Assembly (NCBI RefSeq): GCF_901709675.1
Contig: NC_051090.1
Location: 620,842-684,841 of the forward strand
Length of the DNA: 64,000 nt
Source of the DNA: Syngnathus acus
Lineage: Eukaryota > Chordata > Actinopteri > Syngnathiformes > Syngnathidae
Direction: 5' to 3'
Shown: piece by piece, positions 50,802 through 62,667 of the stretch
Numbering within the stretch: position 1 is the first letter of the stretch
Layout: each line of letters begins with the position of its first letter
Translations under genes and position numbers: made by a program
Notes under the pieces: generated by a model
Told to the model about the DNA's origin: nothing
Seen by the model: the letters and a program-made list of their open reading frames with translations, nothing else
Databases searched by the model: none

Positions 50802-53800
50802 CCCCATTCCTTTCTCACAACAGGCCGGCAGACGTGTTCACCGGAGAAGTTTGACTGCGGCGGGACGGCGGCAAAGTGTGTCTCGTTGTCGTGGCGATGC
50901 GATGGCGAAAGGGACTGCGAGAATGGGGCAGATGAAGAGCACTGTGCCGCAGGTGAGCTTCAGCAATTTCTTATTAGGTGGGAAAAACATCCATTCATCT
51001 TAATGCCATCGTACATCAGTTGACAAGTAGAGTTTTCTACTTCCAATCCAAATCCTGGATATGAACAACATGTATGTGATTTTAGAGGTGTATAAATCAA
51101 ACAAGAAGCACTTCTAGTTCAACACTTCCAAAATGTACAAGTGCTTTGTCCAATTTCAGAACAAACACCATTTTAATGATTGATCCAAGTATTTTTCACT
51201 TCTATTGTGAACGTTGGGCATTAATATATCTATGAGTAATGGGAGACGAGAAAATCATTTGATTGTCTCTCATCTCCAACGGCGGTGTGAACAAGGAGAG
51301 AATCAAGCTCTGAAATAATTCATGAATGTCTGGATGATGATTGATTTTCTGCAGTGTTTTGAACGTGCCCATGAGAGTGACTTGAGCCAATATAAAAACC
51401 TGTGAGGATTATTCTTTCAGCTATCATTTCAAGGTAAAAGTGATGAAAGGCAATCTGACATGATGGAAATGACCTCAAACTCACACATAAAAGTCCAGCC
51501 GTTTAATCATTGCTTCTATGTTAAACTGTTTTTTGTCGTATCAAAACTACTGTGAAGTGTCCGTTTGAACGCAATGCAACTTTTAAAAGAGGGAAGTGAT
51601 GTGTATAAAAGATGCAATCGAATTGGTTGTCATGTGTGTGAGGTTGAGCGTTTGAATCTTTTGAATATCATAGCAGGCCTCTTCCACAAAGTATGTCCGG
51701 ATAAGCTGCAGCTCATCCGCAGCCTTAATGAGAACAAGGAGTGTAGAAAATGGATGGATTTACATAAAGAGTATTCAAGTTTCCTGTTGAATTGCTTTCA
51801 TTGCAGCAGACTCTCTGCTTGACTCTGAATGTTGACGAAATACACTATTTACATTTGGCTCCAAAAGAAACGCTTTGGCTTTTTTTTTTTTTCCCCCTTC
51901 CCAACTCTTTAAGTCAAATTGAATGTTGAAAGATCAAGCGTCGTTAAATGAGAACAGACTTTTGCGGGATGAATCGATCTCTCCTTGTCTCCGATTTCCA
52001 AAGGACGTCCAGCAGTGATTCCATTAAAAAAGTTCATTTAATTGGATTGGTCCACAGACTTGGCAGTGAATTGCTCTAAATGTTGCCTGGAGTCCTTCCA
52101 CTGTGAAAGAAACTAATAATTGCGAGTTGAGTCTTTTGTAATCACTTTGTTTATCCGCACACTTACTTTATTTTACGGCGAGTCCACGTTATTTCCGCTT
52201 AATTGCTGATTAGAAGTTTTGAAAGCGCTGATTTTCAGTGCCATGCTCCAAGGCACGTGTGACTTTGCTGGTGAATGAGCTTCCGCAAAGTTTGGTGAGC
52301 AAGGTGTGATGCAGTTTGATAGACCTTCTAATTAAATGTTTCTCCCCTAAAGCAAGCAAGACGTCTGAAACTGTGGGAATTTGGGTCAGACACGACATGA
52401 AGTCTCCATCTCCATACCTTATGTCAAAAAATGGACGCTTTGTTGAATTGATGGATGCGGCAGCAACTGTATGCTAAGCAATCCCATTCGGACAAACATC
52501 AGTCCAAGATGGAGATTGTGCCATCCTGCAAGAATCTGCAGTGGCTCACTTTGAATGATCTGTCTGCAGTGAGCTTGTGCTTGCAAGTAGGTTTGGCTCC
52601 AAACAGAAATGTAGAGACGGAGAGAGAGGACCGTAGTCTGAGAAAGTCTTGTGGACTCTGGGGACCTGTTGCTCTTTTAACATCACTTGTGCGGCGGCCA
52701 TGTTACATTACAGCAAGCCGCTACAGCAGGATCAATGGCCACTGGGGATACGCATGTTGCGGTTTTATGGCAAGGCAAGGCAGTGAAGAAAGAGCTCTGT
52801 GTGCATCATTTTTGGAAAAAGCAAAGGGTGGTCAGAGAATAAAATGATATACTGGCATAAAAATGGTGCCCCTCGGTGAACAGGAAATGAATCCTCTACT
52901 CCATCGGTTAATAGCAGACCTAGGAGAAGCAAGAAGAGTCCACCCACATGAAAAATGACTGGAGCGGGATTTAGCTTCTTCATTCTTCAGAGGTATCTGT
53001 AGCCTCTTACGTTGATGTTTTTTCTTTCCATCTCAATCCTTTGACTGCTCTCACCGCATGCGTAGGTGGAATGTAATGCAGCAAGAATCACGAGCAAGCT
53101 CATATGCACCCCAAGGCTGTTGCACCTTTGTTTGAGGTGCCATGAAATCATTGGTTTCATAAACATTCCGAGTCATTTTTGCCAGCCGGTGGAAGCCGGA
53201 TGACTCGAGCTTTGCTCCATTCAAAGAAGGTGCAAATGAAGATGAAAACACTGGCCTTTGCCACGTCATGTTCCGCTTCACAGTTCAGGCTTTGCATCTT
53301 TTTCTATGTGGAAATGGTCATGCTTTGGTCTTCTCAAGGTTACTTGCAGATTGCAAAGAATATGCTTTGGTACGTAGTCCTGAATGTGAGTCGGATTGGT
53401 TGTTTGCCTCTGTGAAACATTCTTTTCCTGTATTATTATCATTCTTTTCCTGTATTATTGATTTGCAAATATTGTAGCCCCTTCAAAAGAGTTTGCTTTT
53501 ATTTGTGTGTAAGGTACACACCCAGATTTAGTTTGATCACCACAAATGGGCCATCCTCCAGTTGAACGTCCATGCCCTCCCTCCCGATCCCTCCCTCCCT
53601 CCCTCCCTTGTGTGCCACACATCCATTCATCTGCTATTATGCCAAGCCACTGAGAAATGGGCTGTTGATTCCATCTATGGATGCAAGGAAAGGCATCAAT
53701 ATTTCATAAATGAGATGGTCATAACACTCGCCGAGTGGAGCGCACGGCACGGCCCATTGCGCCGCTCAAACAAGCCCAGGTGCTGCTCATTTTGTTTTCA

Positions 53801-56800
53801 CGTCTTACTTTGATAGTTGAATTGTGTGTAATCAAAGTCCCTTTGTGGCGGAGCTCATCTGTTTTTTTTTTCTTTCGCAAGCACAGATGATAAAAGAAAG
53901 GAAAACACATTAGCGGGACATAGTTCATTTAACATCATGTCAAAGTAGGGTTTGTTGAATTTCATGCTCTAAAAGCATGAAGCCAGATGTGCTTGGATGC
54001 CTATCGGAGTACTAATATGGTGAACGTGTTTCACGTGCACCTGTATTTGAACACATTCAAAGTTGTGGATGGGCCAGCTAAATATACTACCCTATGAGTC
54101 AGTTGTCCTTGAGAGAAAGGTGAATGAGCTTAGCCCTATCCCCCGGTTTCATTTTGCTCGACATGGGATAAGATGTATACAAAGTTCTAGAAGCTCCGTA
54201 TTGGGCAGGTTGCCGACAGGCTCAAGTAACCAATTGTATGGAAGCGATTTCAAGTCCCCCAGAGTCAGTCCCAGTTTGATTTCAGTTGTTTGAAATGACA
54301 ATTTGAATCAAGCTAAGGTATGATTTTGTGAGAATACATACATCATTAACAAATAGCAAACCTTTTAAAAATCCACTTCTGTGTGTTAGGCAAGGACATT
54401 TAAAAAGCATGTGACTGAATTTCCCATCTGATCACTTATCTTTCTCTACATGCTTGCTGCCTTTTGGTAGAGGATGCTGATTGTACTCAGTAGCACTAAG
54501 TGGCTCAACCTGCTGCATGTCTTGTGGAGTGCTCCCCCGCACTCACGAGCAAAGAGGAGGATCATTTTTGCTCTGCAGTCACTGAGACGGAGTGAAAGGT
54601 CTATGCTATAGGGACATACAGTATAGTACTACAAAGCGTCTCTGGTAAGAGTTTGTATTTGTTTTGTCATATATTCTGAGATGAGGATGACCTGTGATCG
54701 TAAAATTGCCTTTCTGGGAAAAGCTACTGTATTCATCATGGAATCAAATGTCCGCAGTGTTACAATATAGATGCATTTCACTTTCATTTGGCTCTGTGTC
54801 CGAAGAAACGGTGAATGCCCAAACTAGTGAGCTGTATACAAATGTTACCTCGTGACCCTGGCAGTGTTAAAGGTCGGAGCATTGTACGTCCTGTTATTTT
54901 GTTTTTACCGCATATTAAAACACGTATACATTTCAGGTTATGCAAAGATTGCACCATTTTTTGTGGAGTGTCATGTTTGAGTTGATTTTCTCCTTGTATT
55001 TGCTGCATATTGAAATGAATCATCAGCACCTGTACGTATGTTACCTGTAGATGCCAACGCCTGCCCGTCCAAGGAATTCCAGTGCCATAACGGCAAGTGC
55101 ATAGCGGCCATCTTCGTCTGCGACGGCGACGACGACTGCGGCGACGGCGGCAGCGATGAAGAGAAGTGCTCCCATCCCACCTGCGGCCAGCACGAGTTCC
55201 GCTGCAATGACTCCGAGTGTATTCCGGCGCTGTGGAGCTGCGACGGCGATCCCGACTGTAAAGATAAGTCCGACGAATCCATGGAGCGCTGCAGTCGGAG
55301 GACCGAGCCCCAGAAAGCACGTTGCATGCTCAGCGAGTTTCAGTGCGGGAGTGGAGAGTGCGTCCGCATCAGCTGGAAATGTGACGGAGATGCCGACTGC
55401 AAGGACAAGTCCGACGAGACAAACTGTCGTGAGTAAACGGTCATTCATCCGTTCGTCCTTGCTTACACTCAAGTGCTACCGTGATTGTTTCTGGTTTTCT
55501 GGTTTGTTTTTTGCTTAAATTCCAAATATTGAGCAAAGCATAAGGTGCGATGCTAATGTGTACACTTTCCCAAGAGTTTCTCAGTTGTGCCAATTTGTTT
55601 GGACAGGTGAATTAAGGTCACCCCAGAAATCATGTTTATGTTGGAAAATGATTAGAGTGCATGTTGTATCCTTGATTGAGGAGAAAAACCAAATGGATGA
55701 GGACTGAAGGATGATCAAGACGAACTTAACTTCATCATGATCCAAGAATGGGTTGCCATGCAACTGTGAGATCTGTAAAAATGGGAGAAGCTGATAGCGC
55801 CTGTGTGTTTGTTGCATGTGCATGTGCATGCGCATGTGCATGTGTGGGAGGTGAAGCACAAAGCCCATCTGGTCTGCTCTTCACACTCCTCGGGGACATG
55901 GCAGCACACTCGTGCACACTACAAACACACATTTTCCAAAGATACATTTCCCAAGGACAAACGCGGAACAGGGACTTTGTGTGTCATGTCTAATTGATGT
56001 GGCAAACATACGACCTGCGCTTGCTCGCTTTCTTGATTGCTGCCATACACGTGGCACACAATCAAAAGAGGCAACCTCCCATCTGGCATGACCATGTTGA
56101 AAGTCATTAAACAGATCCCTGGGTGCTTTATCTCCTACTTGAAATGACTCCTTGTGTAAAAGTGACTTTTGAATGACATGGACGTATAGTTGGCTCTCTG
56201 GGGAACTTTTTAGATTTAAATCTTAAATATATTTCTTTTCAAATTCTAACAAAGGTTGAGGGAGCTACCAGTGTTATCAGTATGTCTTAAAAACTGTAAC
56301 TTAAATGTGAATAGCCCCTGATGGTTTCATATCGTAAATTTATAGCTCCATTTTTTCTTTTGCTGTTGATTATGTTGCCTTCTTTTGGCAGAGAAAAGTC
56401 AACATCTGAATATTTGCACAGGCAAATAATAAATTAATGGCCTTTGCTGTTGGAGCATTTCTAGTCAATTGGCAACACAATCAGTTGTAATTTCACACAC
56501 ACACACACACCAAATAGACGGACTGGACAATGAATGAGGCGTTACAAATTGTAATCATCCCTGGTTGCTTGTATTATTCCTCCTCAGCGCTGCTTACATG
56601 TCGACCTGATGAGTTCCAGTGTGGCGATGGCTCCTGTATCCACGGCACCAAACAGTGTAATAAGGTCCATGACTGCCCAGACGACAGTGATGAAGCCGCT
56701 TGCGTCAATGGTAAGGAACTAAATATTCAAGAGAAGTACCGCAAGCATTGATCCTTTTTTTTTTTCTTTCTATAAATGTGCAGTGCCATTTTTTATGCAT

Positions 56801-58024
56801 GTATAATAATAATAATAATAATTTGTGCCGGGGTTTTGACAGTTACAAAGTGTGACGGTGCCGGACACTTCCGCTGTAAGAATGGAGAATGTATTGACAG
56901 CAGCAAGGTGTGCGACAACGTAAAAGACTGCAAAGACTGGTCTGATGAACCTATGAAAGAGTGTGGTAAGATGCACGTGCACACCCACACATTAATGCTC
57001 ATTTGACTGAAAGCATCCCATACGAGATAAGACTTGACTCTTCAGGCACAGTTGTTCAAATATGGCCAGTCACTCTTCCCGATAAGAGGAGCTTAATTTG
57101 ATCAAGGCAGACTAAATCAGGACATTTCTCAAGTGCCTTGTTATGATCAAAGACCTTGGCGCCTCTGCCCTCTAGTGCTATCTTAGACAGGGAGGGAAAT
57201 GTGATCAGACTACATTGGCCATTAGGAAGCACACAGATTATCCATCCGCACAACATAGATACTAATTAGCCCTCAGCGAGCTTCGGTCACGGATTTCACT
57301 TCAGCCTCTCGCTAAGTTAAGTCAACAGACTGCCGCAGTTGAGAAAAAGACGACAAGTTGGGGAAATGGATTACGGATCGGCAGCTTTCTTTTTCGTCAA
57401 ATGCATTTGCAAATGTATATCGGGATTAGTTTTCAATCAAATTGTACATTTGTACCACGTATGATTGGATGCTCGTCAAGATTTAAAGAAGAAAGTACGT
57501 ATGTTAGGGCATGTACTGTGCATGAGATGAGATGAGATGAGATGAGCTGTGCGGCAATCTAGCTCATTTGACAGACTCGATCTGTGCTGGCTGGCTGGCT
57601 GGTGAGATCAGTCTCCACACCTTTTTTTTTTAGCAGCTCTTTTTGGAAATGCAAACCTTTAGCCAAGCTGCCTCAGAGTGATGAAATGCTCCTCATGCAC
57701 GACTGCCAATCAAATGAAACAATTGTGAAAATAAGATCAAATCAAGAAAAGTTAAGCCAGAAGTTTTTGAAATATTTTTGTCTCGATTTTCAAACTTTCA
57801 CAGTCCATTTTGAACTGCTGCGCAACGAGAGGACTTCAAACAGCATGATTTGCAAAGTACCATGATGTACATACACGTCATATAAATATTTGGTTTTCTC
57901 TATACCAATATTTGCCAGTACTACTGTAATATCCTAGCAAATTCAAATTTCCTCAAATCCTAATTTCCAAGCAGTGGCCTTGAAGCTTAAATGTTTAATG
58001 TAAACCGATAATGAAGCAGCGGCG

Positions 58025-58060
<36 letters not shown>

Positions 58061-61000
58061 TTGGCTCTCTGAAGCCATCGCTCCCCGGGGGCAACTGAAA
58101 GAAAGACAAGAGGATAAATGCGGACTTACAACAGAGAAAGGACATGCAGAGGAGGAAAGTGGGGAGAATTCAATGAGGCGAATAGGACAACATGGAGAGA
58201 GCACAATGTGCAAAATTTCATTTTGTAGGAGTTACTGGATCAAGGTATACAAAAGTAATACACTTCTCCTTAGGCTTACTTTCCCCCCATCAGCTTGTTC
58301 TTTATGAAAAAACGTTATCCTACCAAAATGAATTACGGACACGCGTTAAGAGTTACTTGCCTGTTGTTTTATTCATTGCCCTTGTGGTGTCAGTCACATC
58401 TGCCAACATATTGCTTCTCCGACTATCATCTGTGCAGGCCTGAATGAGTGTTCGGACAACAACGGTGGCTGCTCCCATATCTGCAGGGACCAGAGGATTG
58501 GCTTTATGTGTGACTGCCCCTCTGGGTATAAACTTCTGGACAAAAAGACTTGTGGTGGTAAAGAAAAAAACTCTTTACGAGCAAATAACGTTGTGAGCCC
58601 CCCCCGGCCCATCTTTAGCCGAGTGGACAGGATGTTACTATTCCAATTAGAATAATAGTAAAGAATTGATGTAGACTGTCCTTGTCAAATCAAATCAAAA
58701 TAAATGCGGTGTACTGCATTTCTCATTCCAAGTTTTTTTCAATATTGAAAAAAAAAAATCCTGAATTGTAAATGAATACTTGCGTCGTCGGCATGAAAAA
58801 GCGAGTGAGACAGACAGACAGACAGACAGACTGGCATGTCACGACTCGTCCCCGGTTGTTTTAGTATATGTAGGTTGTCAAGGTTTCTGTCCGTCTGTGT
58901 ACTCGCCCCTCCCTTCCTGTGTCAACTCCCAATCAATGTACTAATCACAGTCACCTACCTCTCGTTACCTGTCTGGTATTTAAGTCGTGTCTGCGCGTCG
59001 CTCCCGGTCGGATCGCTGATGTCTTCTTGTCTCACGTCTTTGTCGCTCAGTCCTGTTGTTGGTTTTGTTAGTAAGTTAGTATGTCAGTCTGCCGAGTCTG
59101 TTAGTTGTTCCCTTCAATAAACCAAGCTGGTCCAAGCTGCACTTGGTCCCCCTGCTCCATCCGGTCCGTGACATGGCAGACAGAAAGACAGGCGTGACCA
59201 TTGCCACTGCGTTCCATCTCCGTATGGAAAGCTGATTTAAGATGCAAATTTGACTTTTTCTTGTTCCTACAGACATCGATGAATGCGAGAACCCCGACGC
59301 CTGCAGTCAGATCTGCATCAACTACAAAGGGGATTATAAGTGTGAATGCTACGAAGGTTTCGAGATGGATCCTGCCTCCAAGACCTGCAAAGCCGTGGGT
59401 CAGTCATTCATCACACGCACAATATTGAATCACCAAAATACACACACGACTGAGCACACGTGCAAACATAAGCACATTTGAAGGCTGGCCGGTCGGCCTT
59501 TCGCAGATTACATTTGCCCTTTACTTCCGGCAGTCCCCGTTGTATCCTCTGCTCTTATCTCTCGCTGGGATCCCCTGGAAAGAAAAGAAAGAGAAAGAGA
59601 AGAGAAGAGAAGCCTGCTTTGTATGCACACCCTCTTCAGCAGTCTGTTCAAAGATAAATATTTTCTGCTGCTGCTGCCTTTACAAATGAAAAGATTTCAG
59701 TCAGCTGCCATGCTTTCCCTGGAGTGTAAAGTGAAGAATTAAAGAGGAGTTTGAATGCTGAAGTAACAACCACCTTTTTGCCTGCTTACCAGAGCAAAGA
59801 CTAACGGTGCTTTTTTTTTTCCCCTCTTTCTCGGTTGAGGTCATTGTACATATTTGAGCATATTAATAGAGCCCATGGCTCAACAATGCTGTCTTTCCTC
59901 TTCATCGATAGTTTTTGGTGGCATCATTTATCTATTTTGTTCATGAGCTCCACATCTGCATCTACATTCCAGCAGCGTTTGTAGTGCTCTCTTAGTCTTA
60001 TTGTGGAATTGGACTCCTAAACTGGCTTAGTTACATGGCCAATTCAACTGTGTGCAAAGAGAAAAACAATTATGTTCGCACGGGTCGAAGGCTATGTCAT
60101 TACTGAATGCAGTGCTAATGAAAAAGCAAATACAATCCCTCACTCTTGGCTTAGGACATTGACTTGATAAAATGACTAAGTTTTCAAGGGTGGGAAGCAC
60201 ATAAACCGTCTTTCCAAAACTGGCATTTGGAAAAAATAAAATAAAATAAAATCCCATTTGTTAATGGCAGTCCAGATTAGATTGTGTGCAGCTCCACAAT
60301 CAAGTAGGAGTTGTGCTTTGAATGTTGACCTTGCACATTGCAAGGCTTGAGAAAAAATCCCCCCTTCCCGGTAACTAATGCGCTAGTGACCGACCCATGA
60401 TGTATGAACCAACCAGAGGAGCGCAAACGCAGGAGCCCATTTTTTTTCATCCCTAAAATAGAATCTACCGTTTTTTTCCGTGTATAATACGCAAAATTTA
60501 ACTAATTTATTGTCCTAAAATCTGGGGTGCGCATTATACATGGGTACAATTTTTTTTAAATTTTTTAAAAAAAAATTTTTTTTTTTTTTTTTTTCTTTTT
60601 AAGAAAATCATGGTACTGGTACGAGTATTGATTTATGTATTGTTCTCTTCTTGTCATGTTGTGAAAGAATGTGGGTTGAATAAATACCGAAAGAACAATA
60701 GTGTGTTTGTACTGTGCTCTGGTCATTTCGTCAAAGAAGGGATAATAGTCCTCTTCTCTTCTTGACTGACAATGAATGTGATAGCTTAATACAATCAGCA
60801 AATAACAAAATGCGTATTACAGGTAATATTTTATTTCACAACACTTTGTCTTGTTCCTTTCGTCTCTGCTGTTCACTTCAAACACGCTCCATACGAACGC
60901 AATGCTCTCGTATCAGACGCTTGCTCGATCACCTGCTCGTTTGCTGTCACAATGTACCCTACACAAATCCGAAACATTTGTTGCGGCTCCGAGTCACGAC

Positions 61001-62622
61001 GAGGGGCAAGTTTTGGTTTCCAAGGGTGTTATTATTCCTCTTCAACGTCTCTCCCATACAGAGCCGCCTTTTTCACATGTCCGCACGTCACTTTCCTCTC
61101 TTTTCATCTGATCGCGGTGGTGCCTTTACGGGCAGTCGGAGAAATCAACGCCAACAAAAAAAATACATCCAGCCTAGTTAAGACCATACCAAAGACTATA
61201 AAAATGGGACCCATTGCCTCCCTGCGTGTGTGACGATCATTGGGACTTAAAAAAAAAAAAAGAAAAAAAAAAAATTAAAAAAAAAAAAAAAATTGGGTGC
61301 GTATTATACATGGGTACAGGCTTTTTTCCAGCATCAACATGCCATTGTTAGGGTGCGTATTATACATGGGGGCGTATTATACACGGAAAAAAACGGTAGT
61401 TGTTGTTTGGCCTTTATCTTCCAACTCAATCTCCTTCATTAGAGAAATATGAAACGCTCAACCAACATGTGTTTTCCTAACCACTATGGTTCCATTTTTT
61501 TCAAAAGTACACTCTGAATAATGAAATGCATGGCTCTGGATTGTGCCACAAGCTTTTCTTGTCGGTGTCAAGAAAAGCACTTCTTTAAAGGTTTATTTTT
61601 AATAATTTATTAATAGTCACAGCATTAAATTTACATGCTGTATGATTAAAGTCTAAATGTGGCAACCAAGCTAGCTAGCAGCTTCAAGAAATAATGTCAA
61701 AAAACATAGATTGTTTCTTTCAAAATCACTTCTTTCCCTTCTTTTAAGTAGCTAAAGATGTTTTATTTGATTTCATGAATATTTGATCATCTTCTCTTAG
61801 CATATTACTGAAAATTGCGCATTGCACATAGCACTGCCTATTTCTTGCGATTGATTTATTTTTCTGAAGATGTTTAATGTGTGGAACACAAATTATTCAT
61901 TCCTGTGTGTGTGTATTGAAAAGAGTTTTCCAAATGTATGACCCCCCCCCCCCCATACGCACATTAGATGACTAATCTCAGTGAATCCAACCATTCGAGG
62001 TCATTCTCTGATGAATTGCGAATGTATTGAACGACAGCGCTGTCCATTCTTGCTCTTTGTACGTCCTCAGGAAAGAGTCCCTACCTGATGTTCACTAACC
62101 GCCACGAGATCCGTCGTATTGATCTACTGAAAAGCGAATACACGCAAGTAGTTCCGACACTGAAGAATGCTGTGGCGCTGGATGTTGACGTTGCCACCAA
62201 TAAGATGTTCTGGAGTGATTTATATCATCACAAAATATACAGGTAGACACACTCACTCATAATCAAGTTTTTACTCGTTAGGAAGTAAATAAGTACAGCT
62301 CTCATAGATGTAGACAGCATCGATGAAATAGATGCATCGTTACACCCCTACTTTGAAGGAGAAATATTCTGTCAATTGAATATGGCCCGGCATACCGGAT
62401 GACAAGTCATTTGCGTTCTATCTGTGCGACGGCTCCACCAATATAAATGGATCCTGTTCATTTAGTTCTACTCCCAAAAGTACTGATTGCCTGCCTGCCG
62501 CAGTGTATCTGCTTGGGCGTGTGTGTGTGTGTGTGTGTTTGTCAGTCACACCTGGGGGATTTTGTCACCGAACGAATGACAGTTAAGGGTGGAGAGAGCT
62601 GTTTGTCCTTCACACTTACACA

Positions 62623-62667
<45 letters not shown>

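Larger units (their letters stand above)
42971..50823 (+). other. lrp8 intron 3 (7.9 kb)
   Basis: No exon found on either strand. Contents are AAAT and GT microsatellites at 43656-43675 and 43726-43751, a 40-bp tandem duplication at 47701-47780, a short AGCTG pentamer run at 50164-50186, a 45-bp direct repeat pair at 50548 and 50641, and a long CT tract against the 3' splice site. Confidence 0.8.
59399..62070 (+). other. lrp8 intron 9 (2.7 kb), hosts a DNA transposon
   Basis: Besides the 929-bp inverted-repeat element at 60468-61396 there is a poly(C) run at about 61942-61953 and AT-rich DNA. No exon recognised. Confidence 0.8.

Noticed and set aside
54784-55518. Arg/Ser-rich reverse frames and a second + frame of 120-178 codons over exon 5
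   Set aside because: Shadows of the GC-rich lrp8 exon 5; only the + frame with LA cysteines has splice sites and family identity.
60565-61233. Transposase coding sequence in the 929-bp element
   Set aside because: Open frames are short and overlapping and show no catalytic triad or DNA-binding fold I can recognise; the element appears non-autonomous.
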